Below, one piece after another: positions 8,656 through 16,660 of a stretch of 64,000 nucleotides of DNA. A program made the translations under genes and the position numbers. The notes beneath the pieces were generated by a model. It was not told the origin of the DNA. It did not search any database and worked only from the letters and a program-made list of their open reading frames with translations. Numbering within the stretch: position 1 is the stretch's first letter; each line of letters starts with the position of its first letter. The DNA is from Anaerolineae bacterium (lineage in GTDB: Bacteria > Chloroflexota > Anaerolineae > Aggregatilineales > J027), in the NCBI GenBank assembly GCA_019913005.1, contig JAIOHL010000124.1, positions 95,107 through 159,106 on the forward strand. The letters run 5' to 3'.

Positions 8656-9849
8656 ATGAGTACAAAAGCGGTCTCCGTCACCGCCCCGCCTAAAGTTCTA
8701 AAAAAAACTTCGGCGTCATCGGTATGGATACGGGCATGGCGGTCACGAGTTTCCTATATTATGTTATTGCCAATGTTCATTCCCTTTTTTGTTTTTATAA
8801 TCGTGCCCGTTTTTCAATCCGCCAACGTCAGTTTTAAAGACTACAGCGCTGTTTCGACTGACGAATCGAAGTATATTGGCTTTGATAACTATACCGAATT
8901 ACTAAGTCTGCAAATCCGCGAACAAACTCCGTTGTATGATGAAGAAAGCGGGGAGCGCATGTACCAATGTGGCCGCCGCAAACGCCCCGAAAGTGAAGTC
9001 GCCGCATATGAGGCCGAAGAAGGCAAACAGTGTACCGTAGCTTTTGTCTCGTCCCGCGATCTCCTCGGCGAAGGCTATCGGGAATGGAAAACCTATGACC
9101 TTTTTGGCAATAATTATGTCATCGGTGCTCGTGACCCTCGCTTTTGGACGGCGATTGTCAATACCCTCTACTTTGTGGCCTATACAGTAGTGGGCAAGCT
9201 CGTTCTGGGTCTGTTAGTAGCGTTAATCTTACGGAAACAGTCTCGGGTAAATTATTTCCTACGCATGGTTTTTTTCCTGCCATCCGTTACTGCCAGCATT
9301 GCTGTCACGGTCATTTGGGGTTGGATTTTTAGAGGACAATCCTATGGCCTGCTCAATAATATGCTGATCGAAAACGGCATTGTGAGTCAGCCCATCTCAT
9401 TTCTCAATGACCCCGGATGGACAATGCCTGTTTTGGTAATTATGGCGATTTGGGGGGGATTCGGCTACAACATGATTCTCTTCCTTGCTGGCCTGCAAAA
9501 CATCAACCAAGAACTTTACGAGGTGGCTGCGATTGACGGGGCGGGCCCTTGGGCTTCGTTCCGTCGCATTACGTGGCCTCTCTTACGCCCAACCACCCTC
9601 TATGTTGTGATTACGAGCATTATCGGTGGTTTCCAAGTTTTCGATTCGATCTACATTCTCTATGCGAATTCGGAGGGTCTGGGTGGCCCGCTGGATTCCG
9701 GCTTAACTGTTGTTCCGTATCTCTATGACAAGGGTTTCCGGCTGTTCCAAATGGGTTACGCTTCCGCAATTGCGTGGGTACTCTTCATCGTCATTTTCTT
9801 CTTTACGCTAATCAACCTCCGGGTTGGGCGAGTGAATGAGGCTTATTAA
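8656..9849 (+). CDS. ABC sugar transporter permease, MalF type, with enlarged extracytoplasmic loop
   Basis: 397-aa inner-membrane permease, about 100 residues longer than simple family members. After the first helix (about 34-57) there is a loop of roughly 110 residues, to about 165, that contains two cysteines (MYQCGRRKRP...GKQCTV) which could form a disulphide. Five further helices follow, with the EAA loop YEVAAIDGAGPWASFRRITWPLLRP near residue 295. The ribosome site GGAGAGGAACC precedes the ATG. The downstream MalG partner starts 2 nt after the stop. It pairs with the binding protein at 7328; the ATPase must come from elsewhere, probably the gene at 1828. Confidence 0.92.
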   Translation: MSTKAVSVTAPPKVLKKTSASSVWIRAWRSRVSYIMLLPMFIPFFVFIIVPVFQSANVSFKDYSAVSTDESKYIGFDNYTELLSLQIREQTPLYDEESGERMYQCGRRKRPESEVAAYEAEEGKQCTVAFVSSRDLLGEGYREWKTYDLFGNNYVIGARDPRFWTAIVNTLYFVAYTVVGKLVLGLLVALILRKQSRVNYFLRMVFFLPSVTASIAVTVIWGWIFRGQSYGLLNNMLIENGIVSQPISFLNDPGWTMPVLVIMAIWGGFGYNMILFLAGLQNINQELYEVAAIDGAGPWASFRRITWPLLRPTTLYVVITSIIGGFQVFDSIYILYANSEGLGGPLDSGLTVVPYLYDKGFRLFQMGYASAIAWVLFIVIFFFTLINLRVGRVNEAY

Positions 9850-9851
9850 CC

Positions 9852-10745
9852 ATGATCAACAGAAGCCGCAACACAATTCTATTGGAGCGCACGGGTCTCG
9901 TATTTGCCCTGTTTGTCGCTGTGTTTACCCTCATTCCCTACTATTGGATGCTGCTGGGGGCATTTAAGAGTGTTCCCGAACTTAACCGCATTCCACCGAC
10001 GTTTATCGTGGAGAAACCTACCCTTAATAGCTTCTATGATGCCAAAGGAGAACTCCCCCCCGACCATACACGCGGGTTATTCCAAATTTATCCCGGTACA
10101 GAGTTTGGATTTTTCCGTTACTTGTTTAATAGCGTGTTCATTTCGGCGTCCATCACCGTTGCATCCCTCATGATCGCAGCGTTGGCCGCATTTGTGCTTG
10201 CCAAACATAAATTCCCCGGACGCGATTTCTTCTTCCTGATGTTTATCGCCTCCATGATGATTCCTTGGCAAGTAACCATCATCCCCAACTTCCTCAATGT
10301 GAGTGATTTTGGGTGGATAGATTCGTATTGGGCCTTGCTGATTCCCGCCCTGCCCAAAGCCTTCGCGCTGTTTTTCCTACGACAATATATGCTGTCTTTG
10401 CCAGACGAAATGTTGGAAGCAGGACGCTTGGATGGGGCAAGTGAATTTCGGATTTTCCGAAGTCTGGTACTGCCACTGGTTGGGCCAGCCCTTGTTTCGA
10501 TGGGTCTGTTTATCTGGCTCAATGAATGGAACAATCTTGTATGGCCGCTCATTGTCATTCGTTCCGAAGAACTACGTACACTGCCATTGATTATGACCAC
10601 AATGGTAGACCCATTCTCTGGTGCGACTAAACAAGGGGTGGCGATGGCCGCCGCATTGTTGACCTCGATTCCGACCCTGATTCTCTTCATCGCATTCCAA
10701 AAACAATTTATTCAAGGGATCGCCGTCACCAGCGTTAAGGGATAG
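9852..10745 (+). CDS. ABC sugar transporter permease, MalG type
   Basis: 297-aa partner permease with six helices, the first at about residues 13-33. The EAA loop is MLEAGRLDGASEFRIFRSLVLPLVGPA near residue 185. An extracytoplasmic segment between helices 1 and 2 (about 45-85) is somewhat long. It follows the MalF-type gene by 2 nt and is followed by an intrinsic terminator at 10756, so the transport genes may be expressed partly apart from the enzyme genes. Family assignment is firm. Confidence 0.93.
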   Translation: MINRSRNTILLERTGLVFALFVAVFTLIPYYWMLLGAFKSVPELNRIPPTFIVEKPTLNSFYDAKGELPPDHTRGLFQIYPGTEFGFFRYLFNSVFISASITVASLMIAALAAFVLAKHKFPGRDFFFLMFIASMMIPWQVTIIPNFLNVSDFGWIDSYWALLIPALPKAFALFFLRQYMLSLPDEMLEAGRLDGASEFRIFRSLVLPLVGPALVSMGLFIWLNEWNNLVWPLIVIRSEELRTLPLIMTTMVDPFSGATKQGVAMAAALLTSIPTLILFIAFQKQFIQGIAVTSVKG

Positions 10746-10755
10746 GCGAATAGAT

Positions 10756-10787
10756 AAGCCCCTGCCTGCAATGGGGGCTTTTATTTC
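10756..10787 (+). terminator. Intrinsic terminator after the second importer
   Basis: AAGCCCC (10756-10762) pairs with GGGGGCTT (10773-10780) and is followed by TTATTT. It sits 11 nt behind the permease stop and before the mannanase gene, so it separates or attenuates expression of the enzyme genes from the transporter. Confidence 0.75.
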
Positions 10788-10798
10788 TATTAGAAGAA

Positions 10799-13117
10799 AT
10801 GGAATACATCATGCGAAAAAAGCTTTGGCTATTTTTGTTGGGGTTTTTGCTGCTCTTTTCATTTGGAAAATCACCCAAACTATCACCAACGGTGCGGGCA
10901 CAAGACCCCACTCAGGAAAATGTCGCGCTCGGCAAACAAGCCATCTCCTCGACGATTGAAAACGGCGGGTATTTGCCTGAATACGCGGTGGATGGCCTCG
11001 ACAACACACGCTGGTCAACCGAATATGCCGACGAACAGTGGTTGGCGGTTGACTTGGCAGGTGTGTTCAAAATCACCCAATTCATTCTCACATGGGAAGC
11101 AGCCTATGGGGGAGAGTACGAATTGCAGGTCTGGGATGGGGCAGCATGGCAAACTGTGTTTAGTGAAACCACTGGCGACGGTGGGACAGATGACATCACC
11201 CCCTCAGAAGCGGCAACTGCACGTTTTGTCCGTATGAATGGGATCAAGCGGGCAACGAGTTGGGGATATTCACTGTGGGAATTTGAGGTGTACGGAACAC
11301 CCGCCGAAAACCATGACCCCGCCCTCGAAAATGCACCGGATATTTTTAGCGCAACAGATACCCCAATTGAATCCACGCCAGTTCCAACGGAGGAAGCACC
11401 TGTCGTTTCAGACGGGACATCTGAAGTTCGCGCCATCCAAAATGTGTCACCACTGACATCTGAGGTTGGCTTGTATGAAAAATTTGAACTCGAAGTGACC
11501 CTCGATGCGACCTTTACCAACCCCTATGACCCCACCGATATTCGGGTCGAAGTCCAGTTTGAAGCGCCATCGGGTCGGGAAATTACCATCCCCGCCTTCT
11601 ACTACCACGATTTTAGTGAAGACACAGGCCGGCCTATCGCTACCAATAATTTTGCGTGGCGGGTGCGCTTTACCCCCCAAGAAATCGGCGAGTACCGCTA
11701 TCAAGTGATGGCCTCCACCGCCACCAGCAGTCTACAAAGTGAAACAGGTACTTTGGTGGCAGGTGAATCAAGTTTGCCGGGGTTTGTGCGGGTGGATAAT
11801 CGGAATCCTCGCTATTTTGCCTTTGATGATGGTTCTCCCTATTTCCCGGTGGGTCTCGATGTGGCATGGAGCAATGGCGACACTATTTCCGACTACACCA
11901 CATGGTTGGATGCTCTGCAAGCCAGCGGGGGTAATTTCATCCGCTTGTGGATGGCCCCTTGGAATATGACCATTGAGTGGACGGATACGGGCTTGGGAAA
12001 TTACGACAAACGCCAATTCCGTGCCTATGAGCTAGACCGGGTGATTGAACTAGCCGAGGAACGCGGCATCTATATTATGTTGACCCTATTGAATCACGGC
12101 CAGTTCAATACGAGCGTCAATCCAGAGTGGGATCTCAATCCCTATAATGCGGAAAATGGCGGCCCGTGCGAGACCCCTGAATGTTTTGCGACTAATCCCG
12201 AAGCCATTCGTTTTTGGGAACAGCGGCTGCGTTACATCGTGGCACGGTGGGGCTATTCACCGAATATCATGGCATGGGAATGGTGGAATGAAATCAATTG
12301 GACGCCCCTTTCCAGCGAAGAAATCCTCACCCCTTGGATTGAGCGCAACACGGCACTATTAGATAAAATTGACCCCTACCATCATCTAGTCACGCATTCC
12401 GGTTCACCTGTCGCGCTCGAAGGGGTGTGGTCGCCGCTCGATTTTGCCCAAGATCATTTTTATGACCGCGATGATTTCCCGCGCACCTTTGGCAATGCGC
12501 TTGAGGAGTGGTCTGCTGCCTATCCCGACAAGCCCTTCTTGGTCGGAGAGTTTGGTCGTAACAGCGGAGCACTGATCTATGATCTTCAAGGGGTAGAAAT
12601 GCACCTTGGCATTTGGGGAGCGCCGATGACCGGAGCAGCAGGCACGGGCATGAGTTGGTGGTGGGACACTTACATTCATCCCAATAATTTGTGGAATCAA
12701 CTCTATATGGGTATATCGGCCTTTTTTAAAGATGAAGACCTTGCCGCCTATCAGTGGTCTAAACCGAACGCCGATTTTGCTGAACGTACCAAAGCACGGA
12801 TACTGGGTCTACAAGCTGAAGATACGGCCCTGCTATGGGTGGTCAACCGCGATTATTCGGCCCAATATCTCGAAAAAGCCTATCTCAAAAATCTGCGGGA
12901 TAAGGTTGAAGACCCTTATGCGATTACCTTCCCCGAAATTGAAGGGGCGGTCTTGGAGGTGAGTGATTTACCAACCGGGGCATATCAAGTAGAGATATGG
13001 GACACCCTTGCCGGAACCATCCTGCAATCCGAAGTTGTCGAGAGTGCTGATGGCGTGCTGACCATCCCACTCCCCACTTTTAGCCGTGATTTAGCCATCA
13101 AGGTCAAACCCGCATGA
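10799..13117 (+). CDS. Exported GH5-like endo-beta-mannanase with discoidin and DUF5060-like domains
   Basis: Exported multidomain glycosidase, 772 aa. Order: signal peptide (to about residue 36), F5/8-type C (discoidin) carbohydrate-binding domain at 40-160 (NVALGKQAISST...WGYSLWEFEVYG), a Pro/Thr-rich linker at 165-205, an Ig-like domain of the DUF5060 kind at 210-320, and a (beta/alpha)8 clan-A catalytic domain from about 325. The acid/base glutamate is E498 in WEWWNEINW and the nucleophile E584 in VGEFGR. DUF5060 with a GH5-like barrel and the beta-mannan neighbours suggest endo-beta-1,4-mannanase, but other beta-glycanases fit the fold. A second ATG at 10811 gives a more typical signal peptide and is an equally possible start. 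The stop overlaps the next gene as ATGA. Confidence 0.78.
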   Translation: MEYIMRKKLWLFLLGFLLLFSFGKSPKLSPTVRAQDPTQENVALGKQAISSTIENGGYLPEYAVDGLDNTRWSTEYADEQWLAVDLAGVFKITQFILTWEAAYGGEYELQVWDGAAWQTVFSETTGDGGTDDITPSEAATARFVRMNGIKRATSWGYSLWEFEVYGTPAENHDPALENAPDIFSATDTPIESTPVPTEEAPVVSDGTSEVRAIQNVSPLTSEVGLYEKFELEVTLDATFTNPYDPTDIRVEVQFEAPSGREITIPAFYYHDFSEDTGRPIATNNFAWRVRFTPQEIGEYRYQVMASTATSSLQSETGTLVAGESSLPGFVRVDNRNPRYFAFDDGSPYFPVGLDVAWSNGDTISDYTTWLDALQASGGNFIRLWMAPWNMTIEWTDTGLGNYDKRQFRAYELDRVIELAEERGIYIMLTLLNHGQFNTSVNPEWDLNPYNAENGGPCETPECFATNPEAIRFWEQRLRYIVARWGYSPNIMAWEWWNEINWTPLSSEEILTPWIERNTALLDKIDPYHHLVTHSGSPVALEGVWSPLDFAQDHFYDRDDFPRTFGNALEEWSAAYPDKPFLVGEFGRNSGALIYDLQGVEMHLGIWGAPMTGAAGTGMSWWWDTYIHPNNLWNQLYMGISAFFKDEDLAAYQWSKPNADFAERTKARILGLQAEDTALLWVVNRDYSAQYLEKAYLKNLRDKVEDPYAITFPEIEGAVLEVSDLPTGAYQVEIWDTLAGTILQSEVVESADGVLTIPLPTFSRDLAIKVKPA

Positions 13118-15168
13118 ATTACACATACACCAATCCAATTCTCGGTGTTTACTACTACCCACGCGCCAACTGGACACCCCAGCAAATCGAGCGTGACTTG
13201 GATGTCTTCAAAGCATGTGGGTTGGCCTGTATCTGGCTGTTTTTTGACCCGTTTTATGATGCCAACAATCCGGCAGGATTGAGTGGCCTGCTTGACCATG
13301 CGTATAAAATCGGCCTATCTGTCGTCCCGGCACTGGGTCAGTTTTTGCAATTGAAAGATCACCCCGAAGTCAAAATTGTCAATGCCGATGGTACGACCTC
13401 CGATGACCCGCGCTATTGGAATATGGGGTGTTTTCGGCACCCCACCCTGCTGGGGTTAGCCACTAATCGGGCCGTCGGGTTTTTCCGCGATTTTGGCGAC
13501 CACCCAGCCCTCTATCGCATTGAAGGTCAGCCATTGATGAATTTCGTCCACGAGGCCTACTACCGCAACAGTGTGCCGGAGTTCGGCGGTGGGCATATGA
13601 AACCCAACTGCTATTGTGATTATTGCAAGGCGGCATGGCGAGAATATCTGTCCGCGCATCAGCTAAATCCCGATACCCCCCCTCCGGTAGATGACCGCGA
13701 CCCAGTAGTCTGGCAGCAGTGGTGGGATTGCCACGCCAACGCCATTCCTGATTTTTTGAATCAGGTTATACAAGCGACCAAAGCGGTACACCCTGTCTGG
13801 GCAACCCATGAATGCAATGACTTCTATCCGGCGTCATGGCAGTCGGTTTATACGGGTAATGATTGGTGGCGCATGGGGACAGTCTTGGATTTTGGGCATG
13901 AAGATATGTATCCACTGGAGTTCGATACGCGCTATGTCTGCTATGTGTACGACTACGCCAAAGATGTCATGCGGAGCGCGATGGGTTTTCAGGGTTTAAT
14001 TACCGCCAATGGGCAGGCGTTTAATAGCTGGCTAGGGTATCAACTGCCCGAAAACAGCATGAGTGAGCAAATCTACTCGGCGTTAGCACACGGGGCATTA
14101 GGCTTAGTGTGGTGGACGGAACTACCGGGGATTGTGGGGAACACTGATTACCACATGAAACGCCCGCTAGAACAGGCCGACCTTGACCAAATCCGCTATC
14201 GCATGATTCGCAAGACCACCCAAGCCAACGCGGAATATGCCGCTCTTGTCAAAATGCTAGAAGGGTATCGCCTTAGCCAAGCCAAAATCGCTTTGTTGTA
14301 TTCATGGACGACGATGAGCGCAGAACTCGAAGACAACCATACCTATGACACGCTGTTGATGTATCAATTACTGGTACAGCTAGGCTACCCGGTAGATATT
14401 GTCTCCGAAACACAGGTGAGCAATGGCATTTTGGCCCAACGGATTTATCAGGCACTGTTCGCGTTGGGGTGTGCTGCATTACCCCAATCTGTTCACGATG
14501 CACTGCTCGATTTTGCAGAACGTGGTGGTTTGCTGATTGCCGATCATGCGCCTCATATCAACGACGCCTATCCCCCATTATTTAGCCAATGGCGCACGAA
14601 TCATCCACAACCGCGTATCTATAGCCTGCCGGATGGTATACCCGTACCTGTTTATTTACGGGCCGCACCGCTGTATGTGCCGGAAGATACCGAGGTCTTG
14701 GCCCACTTTGAACACGGCACACCTGCTATCTGTCGCATTCCACAAGGGAAAGGCACGATTATCTTGGCAGGCAGCTATCTCGGCTGGGATTACACCCCCT
14801 ACCCCGGCTATTATGACCTCGGCAAAATGTTCCCGTTCCATGTTCGGCAAGATGCGGCCCTACGCCAATTTATCAGTGACCTGTTGATCGAAGCGAATAT
14901 TCACCCTCCCATAACTTCGTCACACCCCGATGTTGAAGTGGCTGTATGGTCGAAATCTGATGACAGCGCCCATATCGTGCTGGTTATCAATCACCTGCAA
15001 TCAAGTGAAGAAACGACTGTCACCCTACCTGTGAGTGGCACCAATTGGCAGGTATGCACGGTTCTCGATCAGCAATCCGTATTCATCATACAAGCGGAGC
15101 AAGGCATCACTTGGAATATCAGCCTCGAACGGCTTCAAGGTTGTGCGTTTTTGGTTCAGCGCCCATAA
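13114..15168 (+). CDS. GH42-like clan-A glycosidase
   Basis: 684-aa protein without signal peptide, so cytoplasmic. The N-terminal (beta/alpha)8 barrel opens with GVYYYPRANWTPQQIERDLDVFKACGL, as in GH42 enzymes, and has the cysteine cluster CYCDYCKAAWREYL typical of that group. Likely catalytic residues are E147 in NFVHEAYY and E336 in WWTELPG, at positions matching the acid/base and nucleophile. A flavodoxin-like middle domain (about 395-600) and a small C-terminal beta domain complete the GH42 architecture. The usual NE dyad is HE here, so it may not be a standard beta-galactosidase; GH164 beta-mannosidases have a similar fold. It is translationally coupled to the GH5-like gene, so a beta-mannoside or galactomannan side-chain substrate is likely. 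Confidence 0.7.
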   Translation: MNYTYTNPILGVYYYPRANWTPQQIERDLDVFKACGLACIWLFFDPFYDANNPAGLSGLLDHAYKIGLSVVPALGQFLQLKDHPEVKIVNADGTTSDDPRYWNMGCFRHPTLLGLATNRAVGFFRDFGDHPALYRIEGQPLMNFVHEAYYRNSVPEFGGGHMKPNCYCDYCKAAWREYLSAHQLNPDTPPPVDDRDPVVWQQWWDCHANAIPDFLNQVIQATKAVHPVWATHECNDFYPASWQSVYTGNDWWRMGTVLDFGHEDMYPLEFDTRYVCYVYDYAKDVMRSAMGFQGLITANGQAFNSWLGYQLPENSMSEQIYSALAHGALGLVWWTELPGIVGNTDYHMKRPLEQADLDQIRYRMIRKTTQANAEYAALVKMLEGYRLSQAKIALLYSWTTMSAELEDNHTYDTLLMYQLLVQLGYPVDIVSETQVSNGILAQRIYQALFALGCAALPQSVHDALLDFAERGGLLIADHAPHINDAYPPLFSQWRTNHPQPRIYSLPDGIPVPVYLRAAPLYVPEDTEVLAHFEHGTPAICRIPQGKGTIILAGSYLGWDYTPYPGYYDLGKMFPFHVRQDAALRQFISDLLIEANIHPPITSSHPDVEVAVWSKSDDSAHIVLVINHLQSSEETTVTLPVSGTNWQVCTVLDQQSVFIIQAEQGITWNISLERLQGCAFLVQRP

Positions 15169-15178
15169 GGATAAAAAT

Positions 15179-16606
15179 ATGCGCCTTTTACGACAACAAA
15201 CCGTTATTTTGACTTTGATTCTCCTATTGGTGGTCGGTATTGCACCCGCGAAAGCCACCGACCCCGGCAATTACAGCACCTACGATCAATCGCTGTTCTT
15301 GGACGTGGATTGGTATCACGCAAACCTGATTACCACCGCTGACCTCTGGAACGGGGGTTTAGATGGTGAATCCGGCATGGGGGTCTATCAAGATGACTTC
15401 AACGGCTATTTCCATGTGCAACTCGATCAGCGCTGGCGGCAGGAGCGCCTTGAGGCCAGTACCAGTATTGCCCAGAGTCGCGCCATTTACATGAATGTTG
15501 AAGCCTATCGCGCCGCCGGGCCGGAAGACGGTGAACGTTTTCTAAAGGCAGTCAATCTTGGGGTAGAGTTTCTGCTGACTAACTTTTGGGATGACACCTA
15601 TGGCGGTTTTTATTGGCTGGTGAATGCAAAAGGTGACACCGTTGACCCTATGAAACAGGGCTATGGCAACGTACACCCCATTTTTGCATTGGCTCAAGCC
15701 TACAGTGTTACTCAAAATCCCGATCATCTCGCGGCTGCGCTGGAACAACTTGATGTATTCACCACCGAATTTCTTGACCCCGCTTATGTCTGTGCCATCG
15801 CCCCCGGTTTTTCGCGCGATTTCAGTGAAGTAATTGGTGTCAACAATGTGGACGTATTCACCCATTTCTTTGAAGCCCTGCTCAGTCTGCATGATGTCAC
15901 GACGGGAGATACTCAAACCGAAGTAGATGGTTGGATTAATCAATGCGGCGATTTTTTGGTCGGCACACTGTATCATGACCAAGAGGATTTTTCAGATCGA
16001 GGCTATGTGGCCTATAACTATGATGAAAATTGGCAACCCGCCCAAGCCCCCTACAGCCGCGAAACACAGTGGTCAGGGGCACGCCACGCCACCACCGGGC
16101 ATAATATCGAACTGGCCTATTTGCTGAGTCGGGCCATCGAACGTGGTTTTAATCCGGAATGGTTGGATACGGCCTATAAGCTGCTGGCGTTCTGCGAAGC
16201 CTACTCCATTGACCCGACTACGGGTGGAATGCTGCATGAAATCACCGATTATGATGGGCAACCACTTGATGGCAATCCCGACAACCCGTTCTATATTTGG
16301 TGGGCGCAGGCCGAAACCGCCCGTGCGCTCCTGCATTTCCTCATTGTGCGCGGGGAAGACCGATATGCCGAGATGTTCAAAAATGTCGAGTACCTGTTTA
16401 ACGCCTTGCTCACCGATCAGGAATATGGGGGTCTGTTTGATTCGCTCGACAGTCGAGATGACTTGGCCCCGGTTGGAACTTGGAAAGCCAATATCTGGAA
16501 AGTGAACTATCACTACAGCATGTTTTTTGCCGAGGTGCTGCGTCTGCAAGCGATCTATCCCGAACGTATCGCTGAACTCAATGCAGAGTGTATTACGTGC
16601 AGTTAG
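15179..16606 (+). CDS. Exported AGE-family (N-acylglucosamine/cellobiose/mannobiose 2-epimerase-like) protein
   Basis: 475 aa after trimming. I start it at 15179 because the longer ORF overlaps the upstream gene by 134 nt, while this ATG begins a clear signal peptide (LTLILLLVVGIAPAKA) and has AGGA before it. The mature part is an (alpha/alpha)6 barrel of the AGE superfamily: QSRAIYMNVEAYRA, FWDDTYGGFYWLV, GHNIELAYLLSRA, WWAQAETARALL and YHYSMFFAEVLRL. Two histidines at catalytic positions of cellobiose/mannobiose 2-epimerases, H308 (GHNIE) and H445 (YHYS), are kept. The likely reaction is mannobiose -> 4-O-beta-mannosyl-glucose, feeding the GH130 phosphorylase. Known family members are mostly cytoplasmic, so the signal peptide is unusual. 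Another sugar, or a hydrolase role, is possible. Confidence 0.72.
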   Translation: MRLLRQQTVILTLILLLVVGIAPAKATDPGNYSTYDQSLFLDVDWYHANLITTADLWNGGLDGESGMGVYQDDFNGYFHVQLDQRWRQERLEASTSIAQSRAIYMNVEAYRAAGPEDGERFLKAVNLGVEFLLTNFWDDTYGGFYWLVNAKGDTVDPMKQGYGNVHPIFALAQAYSVTQNPDHLAAALEQLDVFTTEFLDPAYVCAIAPGFSRDFSEVIGVNNVDVFTHFFEALLSLHDVTTGDTQTEVDGWINQCGDFLVGTLYHDQEDFSDRGYVAYNYDENWQPAQAPYSRETQWSGARHATTGHNIELAYLLSRAIERGFNPEWLDTAYKLLAFCEAYSIDPTTGGMLHEITDYDGQPLDGNPDNPFYIWWAQAETARALLHFLIVRGEDRYAEMFKNVEYLFNALLTDQEYGGLFDSLDSRDDLAPVGTWKANIWKVNYHYSMFFAEVLRLQAIYPERIAELNAECITCS

Positions 16607-16660
16607 GTGAGATTGTGGGCATAATTTATTGGAAGGCAGAATCTTTCAAGGGCTTATAGT

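Noticed and set aside
15035-15178. 48-residue extension of the AGE-family protein
   Set aside because: It overlaps the GH42-like gene and would hide the signal peptide that starts at 15179.
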